Positions 27,783-37,674 are shown, counted from the first letter of the stretch. The stretch: DNA of 64,000 bases from Hyphomicrobiales bacterium (GCA_027483945.1 JAIXTM010000014.1:1-64000), one strand, 5' to 3'. Program-made: numbers and translations. The notes: a model not told the origin generated them from the sequence alone.

Positions 27783-28930
27783 GCGCACGCCCCGCCGCCC
27801 TGCCGACGGAGCCGGCCGTGACGCGCGTCGCGGTCCCCCTGCCCGGCCGCGAATACGACATCCTCATCGGCCGCGGCGTCGCGGCCGGGGCCGGCGCGCT
27901 GATCCGCGAGCGCCTCCAGCCGGCCCGCGCCGCCCTCGTCACCGACGCGAACGTCGCCGCCCTTCATGGCGACGCGCTCCTCGCCTCCCTGAACGAGGCC
28001 GGCATCGCCGCGACGCTCGTCGTCGTGCCGCCGGGCGAAGCCAGCAAGTCCTACCGCCATTTCGCGCAGGTCTGCGACGGCATCCTGGAGGCGAAGGTCG
28101 AGCGCCGGGACGTCGTGGTGGCCTTAGGAGGCGGCGTGGTCGGCGACCTGGCCGGCTTCGCGGCCGCCTCGGTGCGGCGGGGCTCGGCCTTCGTCCAGAT
28201 CCCGACGAGCCTCCTCGCCCAAGTGGATTCCTCGGTCGGCGGCAAGACGGGCATCAATTCCCCGCACGGCAAGAACCTGGTCGGCGCGTTCCACCAGCCC
28301 GGCCTCGTCCTTGCCGACACCGCGCTCATCGACACGCTGCCCGACAGGGAGATGCGCGCCGGCTACGCCGAGATCGTCAAGTACGGACTCATCGACCGGG
28401 CCGACTTCTTCGCCTGGTGCGAGGCGAACTGGCGCGACATCTTCGCCGGCGGGCCTGCCCGCGACGAGGCCGTGGCCGTGAGCTGCCGCGCCAAGGCCGC
28501 CATCGTCGTGCGGGACGAGCGCGAGGACGGCGACCGCGCCCTGCTCAATCTCGGCCACACCTTCGCCCACGCGCTCGAGCGGCTCACCGGCTATGACGGC
28601 GCCAGGCTCGTCCACGGCGAGGCGGTGGCCATCGGCCTCGCCCTCGCCTTCCGCTTCTCCGCGCGGCTCGGCCTCGGGCCCGGCCAGGATGCCAGCCGCG
28701 TCGCCGGCCATCTCTCCTCGGTCGGCCTGCCCACCCGCCTGTCGGACGTGCCGGGCGGCGTCGGCGATGCCGATGCGATCCTGGATGCCATGTTCCAGGA
28801 CAAGAAGGTATCCCGCGGCGCGCTGACCTTCATCCTCGCCCGCGGCATCGGGCAGAGCTTCATCGCCAAGGGCGTCGACCCGGCCGATGTCCGGGCCTTC
28901 CTGAGCGGCGAGCTGTCGGCGGAGGCCTGA
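27779..28930 (+). CDS. aroB: 3-dehydroquinate synthase
   Basis: This 383-residue NAD- and zinc-dependent enzyme converts DAHP to 3-dehydroquinate. Motifs are GGGVVGDLAGFAAAS, QIPTSLLAQVDSSVGGKTGI and metal ligands in YAEIVKYG, LGHTFAHALE and VHGEAVAIG. It is translationally coupled to aroK and followed 5 bp later by the CorC-type gene, giving the aroK-aroB-corC operon common in Hyphomicrobiales. Confidence 0.95.
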   Translation: MSARPAALPTEPAVTRVAVPLPGREYDILIGRGVAAGAGALIRERLQPARAALVTDANVAALHGDALLASLNEAGIAATLVVVPPGEASKSYRHFAQVCDGILEAKVERRDVVVALGGGVVGDLAGFAAASVRRGSAFVQIPTSLLAQVDSSVGGKTGINSPHGKNLVGAFHQPGLVLADTALIDTLPDREMRAGYAEIVKYGLIDRADFFAWCEANWRDIFAGGPARDEAVAVSCRAKAAIVVRDEREDGDRALLNLGHTFAHALERLTGYDGARLVHGEAVAIGLALAFRFSARLGLGPGQDASRVAGHLSSVGLPTRLSDVPGGVGDADAILDAMFQDKKVSRGALTFILARGIGQSFIAKGVDPADVRAFLSGELSAEA

Positions 28931-28935
28931 ACGCC

Positions 28936-30234
28936 ATGACGATGGAGCTCTGGCTGTCCTTCGCCGCGGTCGTTGCCTGCCTGCTGGTCTCGTTCTTCTT
29001 CTCCGGCTCCGAGACGGCCCTCACCGCCTCCTCGCGCGCCCGCATGCACGCGCTGGAGAAGGCGGGCGACGACAAGGCCGCCCTCGTCAACCGGCTGCTG
29101 GACGGCCGCGAGCGCCTGATCGGCGCCATCCTGATCGGCAACAACCTCGCGAACACGGCGGCCGCCTCGCTGACGACGGGCGTTCTCCTGTCGCTGTTCG
29201 GCGATGTGGGCATCGCCTATGCCACCATCGTCGTGTCCGTGGTCGTCATCGTCTTCTCCGAGGTCCTGCCCAAGTCGCTGGCGATCAACCACCCCGACCG
29301 CGCGGCCCTGCTGGTCTCCCGCCCGATCTCCGCGATCGTCGCGCTGTTCGGCCCGCTGACCATGCTGATCGAGCATATCGTGAAGGCGGTGCTGCGGCCG
29401 TTCGGCGTCACGCTGGAGGCCGGGCAGAACATCCTGTCCGCCCATGACGAGCTGCGCGGGGCGGTGGATCTGCTCCACCGCGAAGGCGGCGTCGTGAAGT
29501 CCGACCGCGACATGCTGGGCGGGCTTCTCGATCTTCGCGAACTGGAGGTGGCCGACGTCATGGTCCACCGCACCCGGATGCGGACCATCGATGCGGACCT
29601 GAAGCCCGACGAGATCGTCCGCGAGGTGCTGGCCTCGCCCTATACCCGCCTGCCGCTCTGGCGCGAGCGGCCCGACAACATCGTGGGCATCCTCCACGCC
29701 AAGGATCTGCTGCGCGCGCTGGACGCGGTCGGGGGCGACACGTCCCGGCTCGACATGCCGGCGATCGCCCTCGAGCCCTGGTTCGTGCCGGTAACGACCT
29801 CGTTGGCCGCCCAGCTCAAGGCGTTCCTGGCCAAGAAGACCCACTTCGCGCTGACGGTGGACGAGTATGGCGAGGTCATGGGCCTCGTCACGCTCGAAGA
29901 CATCCTCGAGGAGATCGTCGGCGACATCAAGGACGAGCACGATCTGGCCGTGACGGGCGTGCGGCCCCAGCCGGACGGCTCCGTCAACGTGGACGGCTCC
30001 GTGCCGATCCGGGACCTGAACCGGGCGATGGACTGGAGCCTGCCCGACGACAACGCGACGACGATCGCCGGCCTCGTCATCCATGAGGCGCGGGCCATCC
30101 CCGACACGGGACAGACCTTCACGTTCCACGGCTGCCGCTTCCGCGTCCTGCGCAAGAGCCGCAACCGCATCACGGCGCTGAAGGTCACGCCGCTCGCCAC
30201 GATCTTGCCTCCGCCGGACAACCCGCGCCGGTAA
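28936..30234 (+). CDS. HlyC/CorC (CNNM) family membrane protein
   Basis: This 432-residue protein has a DUF21/CNNM membrane domain (residues 1-185; SFFFSGSETALTASSRARMH, LIGNNLANTAAASLTT), a pair of CBS domains (about 200-340; VMVHRTRMRTID, ALTVDEYGEVMGLVTLEDIL) and a C-terminal CorC/HlyC domain (about 350-425). Such proteins take part in Mg2+ or Co2+ export or membrane stress. The older haemolysin name is not supported by mechanism. It is the last gene of the aroK-aroB unit. Confidence 0.9.
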   Translation: MTMELWLSFAAVVACLLVSFFFSGSETALTASSRARMHALEKAGDDKAALVNRLLDGRERLIGAILIGNNLANTAAASLTTGVLLSLFGDVGIAYATIVVSVVVIVFSEVLPKSLAINHPDRAALLVSRPISAIVALFGPLTMLIEHIVKAVLRPFGVTLEAGQNILSAHDELRGAVDLLHREGGVVKSDRDMLGGLLDLRELEVADVMVHRTRMRTIDADLKPDEIVREVLASPYTRLPLWRERPDNIVGILHAKDLLRALDAVGGDTSRLDMPAIALEPWFVPVTTSLAAQLKAFLAKKTHFALTVDEYGEVMGLVTLEDILEEIVGDIKDEHDLAVTGVRPQPDGSVNVDGSVPIRDLNRAMDWSLPDDNATTIAGLVIHEARAIPDTGQTFTFHGCRFRVLRKSRNRITALKVTPLATILPPPDNPRR

Positions 30235-30242
30235 GAAGTCCG

Positions 30243-30273
30243 TACGGTTCCGCTCATTGGAAGCGGAACTGTA
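30243..30273. repeat. 12-bp imperfect hairpin upstream of the glycosyltransferase operon
   Basis: TACGGTTCCGCT (30243-30254) pairs with AGCGGAACTGTA (30262-30273): twelve pairs including one G-T wobble around a 7-nt loop. It lies 9 bp after the corC-type stop. It is not followed by a T run, so it is a weak candidate for a rho-independent terminator. Its right arm contains the GGAAC of the predicted stress promoter below, so it may instead be an operator. Confidence 0.55.
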
Positions 30274-30290
30274 GCGCGCCCGTCTGGGTT
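30265..30290 (+). promoter_or_regulatory. Candidate EcfG-type general stress promoter
   Basis: GGAAC (30265-30269), 17 bp, GGTT (30287-30290) closely resembles the alphaproteobacterial EcfG/PhyR regulon promoter (GGAAC, 16-17 bp, CGTT). It lies 45 bp before the glycosyltransferase start. One base of the -10 differs from consensus. Regulation by EcfG is an inference. Confidence 0.45.
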
Positions 30291-30334
30291 GAGGGAGGCG
30301 ACCTTGACAGTCGCGCCCCTCCCGGAACGGTCCC

Positions 30335-31426
30335 ATGCGCATTGCCCAGGTCGCACCCCTTTATGAATCCTGCCCGCCCAAGCTCTACGGCGGCACGGAA
30401 CGCGTCGTCTCGTGGCTGACCGAGGAACTCGTCGCCCTCGGCCACGACGTCACGCTCTATGCCGCCGGCGACAGCCTGACCTCGGCCCGGCTCGTGCCGT
30501 GCAGCCGAAAGGCCCTGCGCCTCGATCCCTCGGTGGCGGATCCGCTGGCCTATCACACCGTGATGGTCGACCGGGTGCTGGAGGATGCGGGCCGGTACGA
30601 CGTCATCCATTTCCACATCGACTACATCCATTACCCGACCTTCGGCCGCAGCCACGTCCCCTCGCTGACGACGCTGCACGGCCGGCAGGACCTGCCCGAC
30701 CTGCCCGTCGTCTACAACCGTTTCGCCTCCATGCCGCTCGTGTCGATCTCCGACGCGCAGCGCTCGCCCCTGCCTTGGGCGAACTGGCTGGCCACGGTCC
30801 ATCACGGCCTGCCGCCGAACCTCCTGGAGCAGGGGCCGGGCGATGGCGGCTACCTGGCCTTCATCGGCCGCGTCAGCCCCGAGAAAGGCCTCGACCGTGC
30901 GATCCAGATCGCGCGCGCGGTCGGCCTGCCGCTCAAGGTCGCCGCCAAGATCGACAAGGCGGACAAGGCCTATTTCGAGACCGCCATCGCGCCGCTCCTC
31001 GCCGATCCCGGCGTCCAGTTCGTCGGCGAGATCGGCGACCGGGAGAAGCAGGAATTCCTCGGGAAGGCCGCCGCGCTCCTCTTCCCGATCAATTGGCCCG
31101 AGCCTTTCGGACTGGTCATGATCGAGGCCAATGCCTGCGGCACGCCGGTCCTGGCCTTCCGCTGCGGCTCGGTGCCCGAGATCATCGAGCCCGGCGTCAA
31201 CGGCTTCATCGTGGAGACCGTCCCGGAGGCCGTGGCGACGGTTTCCCGTCTGCTCAAGCTGGATCGCGGCGCGATCCGCGCCACATTCGAGGAACGGTTC
31301 ACGGCCCGGCGCATGGCCGAGGACTATGTCGGTCTCTACGAGCGCATGGCGCGCGGCCGGACGGCGGCGCCCGTTGTGCCGCTCTTCCCGGGCGCGCTCA
31401 AGCGGATCTCGGCGACGCAGACCTGA
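30335..31426 (+). CDS. Family 4 glycosyltransferase
   Basis: This 363-residue GT-B glycosyltransferase has an N-terminal acceptor domain (YGGTERVVSWLTEELVALGHDV), a C-terminal nucleotide-sugar domain with FIGRVSPEKGLDRAI, and the EX7E motif in EPFGLVMIEANACGTPVL. Donor and acceptor cannot be told. It is followed 17 bp later by a debranching-type glycoside hydrolase, so both probably act on the same alpha-glucan or storage/compatible-solute pathway. The candidate stress promoter lies directly upstream. Confidence 0.87.
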   Translation: MRIAQVAPLYESCPPKLYGGTERVVSWLTEELVALGHDVTLYAAGDSLTSARLVPCSRKALRLDPSVADPLAYHTVMVDRVLEDAGRYDVIHFHIDYIHYPTFGRSHVPSLTTLHGRQDLPDLPVVYNRFASMPLVSISDAQRSPLPWANWLATVHHGLPPNLLEQGPGDGGYLAFIGRVSPEKGLDRAIQIARAVGLPLKVAAKIDKADKAYFETAIAPLLADPGVQFVGEIGDREKQEFLGKAAALLFPINWPEPFGLVMIEANACGTPVLAFRCGSVPEIIEPGVNGFIVETVPEAVATVSRLLKLDRGAIRATFEERFTARRMAEDYVGLYERMARGRTAAPVVPLFPGALKRISATQT

Positions 31427-31443
31427 TTTCGGCGCCTGAGCGG

Positions 31444-33573
31444 ATGATGATGAACGAGCAGCGGGAATCGCAATTCTATATTCCGGCCCGGACCTCGCTC
31501 GACCCGGAAGGCGCCACACGCCTGAAGCATGGCGACACGTTCGGCGTCTTCGACCGGGCCGGGGACATCCTGGGATTCAAGGGCAACACGGACGGCATCT
31601 ACCACCGCGACACGCGCCACCTGTCGCATTGCGAGCTGCGCATCAACGGCGCGCGGCCGATCGTGCTCACCTCCGCCATGCAGACCGACAATTCCGGCTT
31701 CGTCGCGGATCTCACCAACCCGGATTTCTATGCCGGCGGCGAGATCACGCTCGCCAAGGACAATATCCATCTGCAGCGGCTGAAATTCGCGTGGAACAAC
31801 GCGGTCTACGAGCGGATCACGATCCAGAACTACGACCGCAAGGCCCACCCTCTGCGGTTGAGCTTCACCTTCGGCGCGGATTACGCCGACCTTTTCGAGG
31901 CGCGCGGCCAGGTGCGCTCCCGTCGCGGCCACATGCAGGCCGCCCGCGTGGAGAACGCCTCGGTGACGCTGCGCTATGACGGGCTGGACGACGTGGCGCG
32001 GGAGACACGCCTGAGCTTCCACCCCAGGCCCGACCATCTCGACGAGATGAGCGCGGCCTATACCGTCGAGGTGGCACCCGGCGGCGAGTGCAAGATCCTG
32101 CTATGCGTGGACTGCGCGCCGCAGCACCGCACCGGGATCTTCGACGACGCCGCCTTCCTCGCGGCCATGATCGGCGCACGCCGCAGCCTGACCCAGGCCC
32201 TGAAGCGGGCGCCGCGCATCGCCTCGTCGGAGACCGTCTTCGACGACATCCTGTCGCGCGCCCATGCCGACCTCGCGATGCTGACGACCGAGACGCCGGA
32301 GGGACCCTATCCCTATGCCGGCATCCCGTGGTTCTCCACGCCCTTCGGTCGCGATGCCCTCATCACCGCGCTGTTCACGCTCTGGTACGACCCGCAGATC
32401 GCCAGGGGCGTGCTGCGCTTCCTGGCCCGCCGCCAGGCGACGGGAGTCGATGCGTTCCAGGACGCCGAGCCGGGCAAGATCCTGCACGAACTGCGCTATT
32501 GCGAGATGGCGGCGACGCGGGAGGTCCCGTTCGGCACCTATTACGGCAGCGTCGATTCCACGCCGCTCTTCATTATGCTGGCCGGCGCCTATTTCGACCG
32601 CACCCATGACATGGACACGCTGCGCGACCTCTGGCCGGCCATCGAGAAGGCGCTGGGCTGGATGATGGAGTTCGGCGATGCCGACGGCGACGGCTTCATC
32701 GAATATGCCCGCCAGCGCGATACCGGCCTCGCCAACCAGGGCTGGAAGGACAGCCACGACAGCATCTCCCACGCCGACGGGCGCCTGGCGGACGGGCCGA
32801 TCGCGCTGGTGGAGGTGCAGGCCTATGCCTATGGGGCCTGGCTGGCCGCCGCGCGTATCGGCGCCGCGCTCAACGCGCCGTCCGCCGCGGCCTGCGCCGC
32901 CCGCGCCCGCCGCCTGAAGGACCGCTTCGAGGAGGCCTTCTGGCTGGAGGATCTCGGCGTCTATGCCCTGGCCCTCGACGGCGACAAGCAGCCGCTGCGC
33001 GTCGTGTCCTCCAATGCCGGCCATGCCCTGACCACCGGCATCGCCGACCCGGAGCGCGCCGCCCGGATGGCCTCTCGCCTCCTCCAGCCGGACATGTTCT
33101 CCGGCTGGGGCATCCGCACGCTGTCGGCGGACGCGGCCCGCTACAATCCGATGAGCTATCACAATGGCTCGGTCTGGCCGCACGACAACGCGATGATCGC
33201 GCTCGGCCTCGCCCGTTACGGGCAGGTCGAGGCGGTGATGAAGATCTTCGAGGCGCTGACCGCCGCGGCCGGCTTCCTGCCGCTCGACCGCCTGCCGGAA
33301 CTGTTCTGCGGCTTCGAGCGTGCCCGCCGCACCGGCCCGACCGGCTATCCCGTGGCCTGCGCGCCGCAGGCCTGGGCGGCCGCAGCGCCCATCGCCCTCG
33401 TCGCGGCCGGGATCGGCCTGGATTTCGAGGACGGCCGCGCCCGTCTCGTGGGACAAGCCCGCCTGCCGGATTTCCTCGATCACCTGTCGATCGACGGGAT
33501 TCGGGACCGCGCCGGCACCTTCTCGGTGCTGGTCGACCAGAACGGCGCCCGGATCGCGCGGGACGCGGCGTAG
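31444..33573 (+). CDS. Glycogen debranching-type amylo-alpha-1,6-glucosidase
   Basis: This 709-residue protein has an N-terminal glycogen-debranching beta domain (about 10-215; IYHRDTRHLSHCELRINGARP) and an (alpha/alpha)6 catalytic domain like other amylo-1,6-glucosidases (WFSTPFGRDALITALFTLW, DGFIEYARQRDTGLANQGWKDSHDS, SYHNGSVWPHDNAMIALGL). Likely general acid/base residues are in GWKDSHD and in the region near the C-terminus, but this should be confirmed by alignment. Three in-frame ATG codons (31444, 31447, 31450) begin the gene. It probably trims branches or short alpha-glucans. No signal peptide is present, so it is cytosolic. Confidence 0.85.
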   Translation: MMMNEQRESQFYIPARTSLDPEGATRLKHGDTFGVFDRAGDILGFKGNTDGIYHRDTRHLSHCELRINGARPIVLTSAMQTDNSGFVADLTNPDFYAGGEITLAKDNIHLQRLKFAWNNAVYERITIQNYDRKAHPLRLSFTFGADYADLFEARGQVRSRRGHMQAARVENASVTLRYDGLDDVARETRLSFHPRPDHLDEMSAAYTVEVAPGGECKILLCVDCAPQHRTGIFDDAAFLAAMIGARRSLTQALKRAPRIASSETVFDDILSRAHADLAMLTTETPEGPYPYAGIPWFSTPFGRDALITALFTLWYDPQIARGVLRFLARRQATGVDAFQDAEPGKILHELRYCEMAATREVPFGTYYGSVDSTPLFIMLAGAYFDRTHDMDTLRDLWPAIEKALGWMMEFGDADGDGFIEYARQRDTGLANQGWKDSHDSISHADGRLADGPIALVEVQAYAYGAWLAAARIGAALNAPSAAACAARARRLKDRFEEAFWLEDLGVYALALDGDKQPLRVVSSNAGHALTTGIADPERAARMASRLLQPDMFSGWGIRTLSADAARYNPMSYHNGSVWPHDNAMIALGLARYGQVEAVMKIFEALTAAAGFLPLDRLPELFCGFERARRTGPTGYPVACAPQAWAAAAPIALVAAGIGLDFEDGRARLVGQARLPDFLDHLSIDGIRDRAGTFSVLVDQNGARIARDAA

Positions 33574-33580
33574 ACGGTGC

Positions 33581-35368
33581 TCAGGTCTCGGCGATAGGCC
33601 GTTCGGGACGCTCGGCGGCACCGGCCAGGAACTGCGCCTTGGCAAGCTCGGCGAAGCGCCCGCCCAGGGCGACCAGCTGGTCGAACGATCCGGCTTCCAC
33701 GATCCGTCCGGCCTCGAAGACGAGGATGCGCGTCGCGTTGCGGATCGTCGCGAGCCGGTGGGCGATGACGAAGGTCGTGCGCCCTTTCATCACCTCTTCC
33801 AGCGCCTTCTGGAGCTTGACCTCGGTCGCCGCGTCAAGCGCGGAGGTGGCCTCGTCCAGGATCAGGATCGGCGGGTTCTTCAGGAGCGCGCGGGCGATCG
33901 AGAGCCGCTGGCGCTCGCCGCCGGACAGCGAGCGGCCGCGCTCGCCGACGATCGTGTCGAGCCCGTCCGACTGGCGGGCGATGAAGTCCTCGGCCTGGGC
34001 GCGGACGATGGCGTCGCGCATCTCCTCCTCCGTTGCCTCCGGCTTGCCGGCGACGAGATTGTCGCGGATGGAGCGGGCGAACAGCATCGGCTCCTGGAAC
34101 ACGACCGCGATGTTGCGGCGGAGCGAGAGCAGCGTCACGTCCCGGATGTCGCGCCCGTCGACCAGGATGCGCCCCGATTGCGGATCGAAGGCCCGGTGCA
34201 GGAGGCCGAGCGTCGTCGACTTGCCCGAGCCCGTGGCGCCGACGAGCGCGATGGTCTCGCCGGGCTTGACCTCGAAGGTCAGGTCCAGCACCGCCGCCCG
34301 CTTGCCGTCATAGGAGAAGGAGACGTCCTCGAACCGCACCGCGCCCGTCGCGGTGCCCATCTCCTCCGCGCCCGGCCTGTCGTGGACCGAGGGAACGGTG
34401 TCGAGCACCTCGAAGAATTCCTGCATCTTCGGGGCCTGCATCAGGAGCGAGTTCACGAAGCCCACCGCCTGCTCCAGCCGCTGGATCAGCATGGTCGCGA
34501 TGGCCATGAAGCTGACGATCTCGCCGATCGTCGCCAGTCCGTTGAGGTGGAGCCACGTGCCGAGCAGGAAGATCGCCGTGACGGTCAGCGTCGCCGCGGC
34601 GCGGGTGGCGACCGATGCCAGCGCCCACCAGGACAGGACCGGCGTCTGCGCCGCCAGGAGCTGGTGCATGATGCCCCACAGGGCCCGCGCCTCCGCCTCG
34701 ATGCGCGTGAAGCTCTGGATCACCGGCACGTTGCCGAGCGCGTCCGAGGCATGGGCGGCGAGATTCGAATGGTGCCCCTCCACCGCGTCCTGGAGGGCGA
34801 AGGTCCGCCGCAGGACGTAGTAGGTCAGCACCGCGAAGAGCGCGACGAGCAGGACGAGCAGGATCGCCAGCCGCCAGTTCAGGAACAGGGTGAGCGGCAG
34901 GAGCACGATCAGCGCGACGATGGCCGCGCAATGCTCCCGGAAGAAGCCCAGCCACAGCCAGGCCATGCCGTTCGACCCCTCCAGCATGATCTTCAAGACG
35001 CGGCCCGAATGGGTCTGCATGTGGAAGGCGAGCGGCAGGGTCAGGACATGCTCGAAATAGTTCGCCATCACCGCCAGCCGCCGGCGGTGCGACAGCCGGT
35101 CGGCATGGAGCGCGACCAGCACGCCCGCCCCGATCGTGAACAGCCCGAACACGACCCAGGCGACGATGAGCGGCAGGATGGCGCCGAACGTCACGGGCGT
35201 CGCCGGGTTCTGCCCGCGGGCGAGGGCGTCGATGATCCAGCCGAACAGGACGGGCTCGGCGAAGGCCGTGATCGCAAGGGCGAGATTGGCGCCCATCAGC
35301 ACGTAGCCGAGCTTGATCTCCGGCCCGAGCTGCTGGAGGACGCGTCCGTAGATTCGGACCAGGTTCAT
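33581..35368 (-). CDS. ndvA: Cyclic beta-1,2-glucan ABC exporter, NdvA/ChvA type
   Basis: This 595-residue ABC exporter half-molecule has six membrane segments (1-310) and an ATPase: Walker [10 protein letters not shown] (377-385), signature LSGGERQ (481-487), Walker B ILILDE (about 501-506) and H-loop IAHRLAT. Starting [15 protein letters not shown] and containing DWW-like WWALAS before the fourth segment, it resembles NdvA, which exports periplasmic cyclic glucan for osmoadaptation. No NdvB-type synthase is in the window, so the substrate is inferred from family only. Start 35368 agrees with the family. It is convergent with the debranching gene. Confidence 0.8.
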   Translation of the reverse strand: MNLVRIYGRVLQQLGPEIKLGYVLMGANLALAITAFAEPVLFGWIIDALARGQNPATPVTFGAILPLIVAWVVFGLFTIGAGVLVALHADRLSHRRRLAVMANYFEHVLTLPLAFHMQTHSGRVLKIMLEGSNGMAWLWLGFFREHCAAIVALIVLLPLTLFLNWRLAILLVLLVALFAVLTYYVLRRTFALQDAVEGHHSNLAAHASDALGNVPVIQSFTRIEAEARALWGIMHQLLAAQTPVLSWWALASVATRAAATLTVTAIFLLGTWLHLNGLATIGEIVSFMAIATMLIQRLEQAVGFVNSLLMQAPKMQEFFEVLDTVPSVHDRPGAEEMGTATGAVRFEDVSFSYDGKRAAVLDLTFEVKPGETIALVGATGSGKSTTLGLLHRAFDPQSGRILVDGRDIRDVTLLSLRRNIAVVFQEPMLFARSIRDNLVAGKPEATEEEMRDAIVRAQAEDFIARQSDGLDTIVGERGRSLSGGERQRLSIARALLKNPPILILDEATSALDAATEVKLQKALEEVMKGRTTFVIAHRLATIRNATRILVFEAGRIVEAGSFDQLVALGGRFAELAKAQFLAGAAERPERPIAET

Positions 35369-35441
35369 GGCGCGCAGGTCTCCCGGGCAGGCCGTTTCTT
35401 GTGCCTTTGCGGGGCTTTCGGCGCAAGCCGCCCCGCCATGC

Positions 35442-35457
35442 TTAACCCTTCCTTCAA
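35442..35457 (+). promoter_or_regulatory. CtrA-box-like site upstream of motA
   Basis: TTAA (35442-35445), 7 bp, TTCA matches the alphaproteobacterial CtrA consensus TTAA-N7-TTAA at seven of eight positions. It lies in the divergent region between ndvA and motA, 70 bp before motA. CtrA controls motility genes in many alphaproteobacteria, so the placement is sensible, but the site is short and unproven. Confidence 0.35.
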
Positions 35458-35526
35458 CCCGGCCTTCTAGGGTCGAGGCGTCGAGATACGCCCCCGCCTG
35501 CCGGCGCCGGGCGGGGAGGACCTTCC

Positions 35527-36297
35527 ATGGATCTGGCAACGGCTGTCGGAATCGTCGGCGGCGTGGCGACCGTCGTCGCGATCATCATGATCGACGGCGG
35601 CAACTTCGCGGCCTATTTCGACAAGCATGCGGTCATCATCATCTTCGGCGGCGCCGCCGCAGCGACGATGATCCGCTTCCCGTTCAGCTCCATCGCCCAC
35701 GGCCTGCCCATGGGCATCCGCTTCGCGTTCACGATGCGCACCATGCATCCGCGCGAGCTCATCGACGAGATCACCCGCGTCGCCGAGATCGTGCGCAAGT
35801 CCGGCCCCGTGGCGCTGGAGAACGTCCAGGTGGACGATCCGTTCCTCGCCCAGGGCGTGCGCTTCATCGCCGACGGCTATGACCGCGACTTCATCCGCGA
35901 CACGATGGAACGCGACCGCGACAACTTCCTGATCCGCCTGGAGGAAGGCTCCAAGGTGTACCGCGCCATCGGCGATTGCGCCCCCGCCTGGGGCATGATC
36001 GGCACGATCCTGGGCATGGTGACCATGTTCGCCAACATGGAGGACCCCTCCAAGCTCGGCCCGGCCATGGCGACAGCGCTCCTGGCGACGCTCTACGGCG
36101 CCGTGATCGCGAACATGATCACCCTGCCCATCGCCGACAAGCTCCACCTCAAGCTGGAGGAGGAGGAGGTGTCGCGCTCGCTCATCATCGACGGCGTGCT
36201 GCAGATCCGCGACGCCAAGAGCCCGACCCTCGTGCGCGAGATGCTGCTGGCCTATCTGCCGGAGCACCACCGCACCGAGATGGCCGCCGCCGCCTGA
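35527..36297 (+). CDS. motA: Flagellar motor stator protein MotA
   Basis: This 256-residue inner-membrane stator subunit has four membrane segments: [38 protein letters not shown], then, after a charged cytoplasmic loop ([18 protein letters not shown]), [17 protein letters not shown] and a segment near [19 protein letters not shown]. The length and the [12 protein letters not shown] tail resemble the PomA/MotA group. It is followed 16 bp later by motB. Most flagellar genes are not in this window. Confidence 0.92.
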   Translation: MDLATAVGIVGGVATVVAIIMIDGGNFAAYFDKHAVIIIFGGAAAATMIRFPFSSIAHGLPMGIRFAFTMRTMHPRELIDEITRVAEIVRKSGPVALENVQVDDPFLAQGVRFIADGYDRDFIRDTMERDRDNFLIRLEEGSKVYRAIGDCAPAWGMIGTILGMVTMFANMEDPSKLGPAMATALLATLYGAVIANMITLPIADKLHLKLEEEEVSRSLIIDGVLQIRDAKSPTLVREMLLAYLPEHHRTEMAAAA

Positions 36298-36313
36298 ACC
36301 GGGGAACCGTCCG

Positions 36314-37135
36314 ATGGCCCGCAAGAAGAAGGCAGCCCATGGCGGTCACGGCTGGTTCGTCACCTTCGCGGACCTGATGGCGCTGCTCATGGCGTTCTTC
36401 GTCATGCTGGCCGCCTATTCCACCGCCAACAAGGAGAAGATGCAGGCGGTCGCCGGCTCCATGCGCGAAGCCTTCGGCACCCAGCGCGACTTCCGGATGG
36501 AAGGCATCGTGGAGAAGGACGGCATCCCGACTCGGCCCTTCCTGAAACATGCCCGCCGCGCCTCGCCGGAGGACGGCTCGGACTACACCGCCCCCTCCTC
36601 GTCGACCCAGAACGACGGCATGACGCAGACGGCCTTCGACCGGGCCTTCGCCCTCGCCGCGGCATCCCTGCGCCAGGCGCTCTCCGACCTTCCGGAATTC
36701 GCGGAAGCCTCCAAGAACGTCATCGTGGAGGAGACCAGGGACGGCCTGGACGTCTCCATCGTCGACCAGGACGGCCGCGCCATGTTCGCCGACGGCGCCA
36801 CGATGCCCTATGAGCGCACCCGCGCCCTCATCCAGAAGATGGCGCCGGCCTTGCGCCGCATGCCCAACCGCATCCAGGTCGCCGGCCACACCTCGGCCGT
36901 GCGCCCGGGGACCCGGGTCGGCTGGTCGCAATGGGAGATCACGATCGGCCGCGCCAACGTGGTCCGCGAGATCCTCGCCGGGTCGGGCGTGCCGGAGGAC
37001 CGGTTCGCCGCCGTCATCGGCAAGGCCGACACCGCGCCCATGTTCCCGGACAATCCCTACCTCGCCGCCAACCGGCGCGTGACGATCACGCTCCTGCGCG
37101 AAGCCCCGCCTTTGCCCTTCGACGCGCGCCCGTGA
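36314..37135 (+). CDS. motB: Flagellar motor stator protein MotB
   Basis: This 273-residue protein has one N-terminal membrane helix with the ion-binding aspartate in TFADLMALLMAFFVMLAAYS, a linker and an OmpA/MotB peptidoglycan-binding domain (about 160-265; RIQVAGHTSAVRPGTRVGWS, LAANRRVTITLL). It forms the stator channel with MotA. The N-terminal KKKAAHGGHGW is typical. The ion (H+ or Na+) cannot be told. Confidence 0.92.
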   Translation: MARKKKAAHGGHGWFVTFADLMALLMAFFVMLAAYSTANKEKMQAVAGSMREAFGTQRDFRMEGIVEKDGIPTRPFLKHARRASPEDGSDYTAPSSSTQNDGMTQTAFDRAFALAAASLRQALSDLPEFAEASKNVIVEETRDGLDVSIVDQDGRAMFADGATMPYERTRALIQKMAPALRRMPNRIQVAGHTSAVRPGTRVGWSQWEITIGRANVVREILAGSGVPEDRFAAVIGKADTAPMFPDNPYLAANRRVTITLLREAPPLPFDARP

Positions 37136-37145
37136 CGGTCGCGCC

Positions 37146-37643
37146 TCAGGGCGCGACGATCAGCACCCAATAGACCTGGTACTTGGAGCCTGGCGCATAG
37201 GCGGTGGCGATGCCGATCCGCCCGCCGGCGGGATCGAGCATGGTCCTGTCGTGCTGGGCGCTCTCGCGCCAGCCCGAGAACGCCTCGGCGAGCGTCCGGT
37301 AGCCGGCCGAGACATTGACCGACGCCTTCACGCCCGTCTTGGCGAGCCGCGCCTTCACCGCATCGGCGGAGGCCGGCTTGTCCGCGCCGGCCATGGCCCG
37401 GGCCTCGCTCAGCGCCGTCGCGGCAAGGTCCGGGTCGAGCGAGAGGGGTTTCAGCCCCCTGTTCAGCCGGTAGGCCGATATGGTCGCCCGGGCCGCCTCC
37501 TGGTCGACCTGCGCCGAGGCGGAAGCCAGCGGCCGGTAGAAGGCGGGCTGCCCGCCTCCGCTGGGCGCGGTTTCGCAGGCCGAGAGGCCGAGCGAGGCGG
37601 CGAGTGCGGCGATCGCGGCGGAACAGGTCATGGGCTTTCGCAT
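37146..37643 (-). CDS. CAP-domain lipoprotein
   Basis: This 165-residue exported protein has a signal peptide ending at the lipobox LSAC (C23) and a CAP/SCP1 domain: ISAYRLNRGLKPLSLDPDLAATA, RTLAEAFSGWRESAQHDRTMLDP and YWVLIVAP. The CAP tetrad histidines are only partly present (QHDRTML holds one), so enzyme-like activity is doubtful. The function in bacteria is unknown. It is convergent with motB and 31 bp downstream of the MscS-type gene. Confidence 0.82.
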   Translation of the reverse strand: MRKPMTCSAAIAALAASLGLSACETAPSGGGQPAFYRPLASASAQVDQEAARATISAYRLNRGLKPLSLDPDLAATALSEARAMAGADKPASADAVKARLAKTGVKASVNVSAGYRTLAEAFSGWRESAQHDRTMLDPAGGRIGIATAYAPGSKYQVYWVLIVAP

Positions 37644-37674
37644 CGTTCTGGCGGCCTCGGACGGCGGAAAAGGT

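Noticed and set aside
30243-30273. Rho-independent terminator after the CorC-type gene
   Set aside because: The stem is good but is not followed by a T run, and it overlaps a promoter-like GGAAC. It is kept as a hairpin only.
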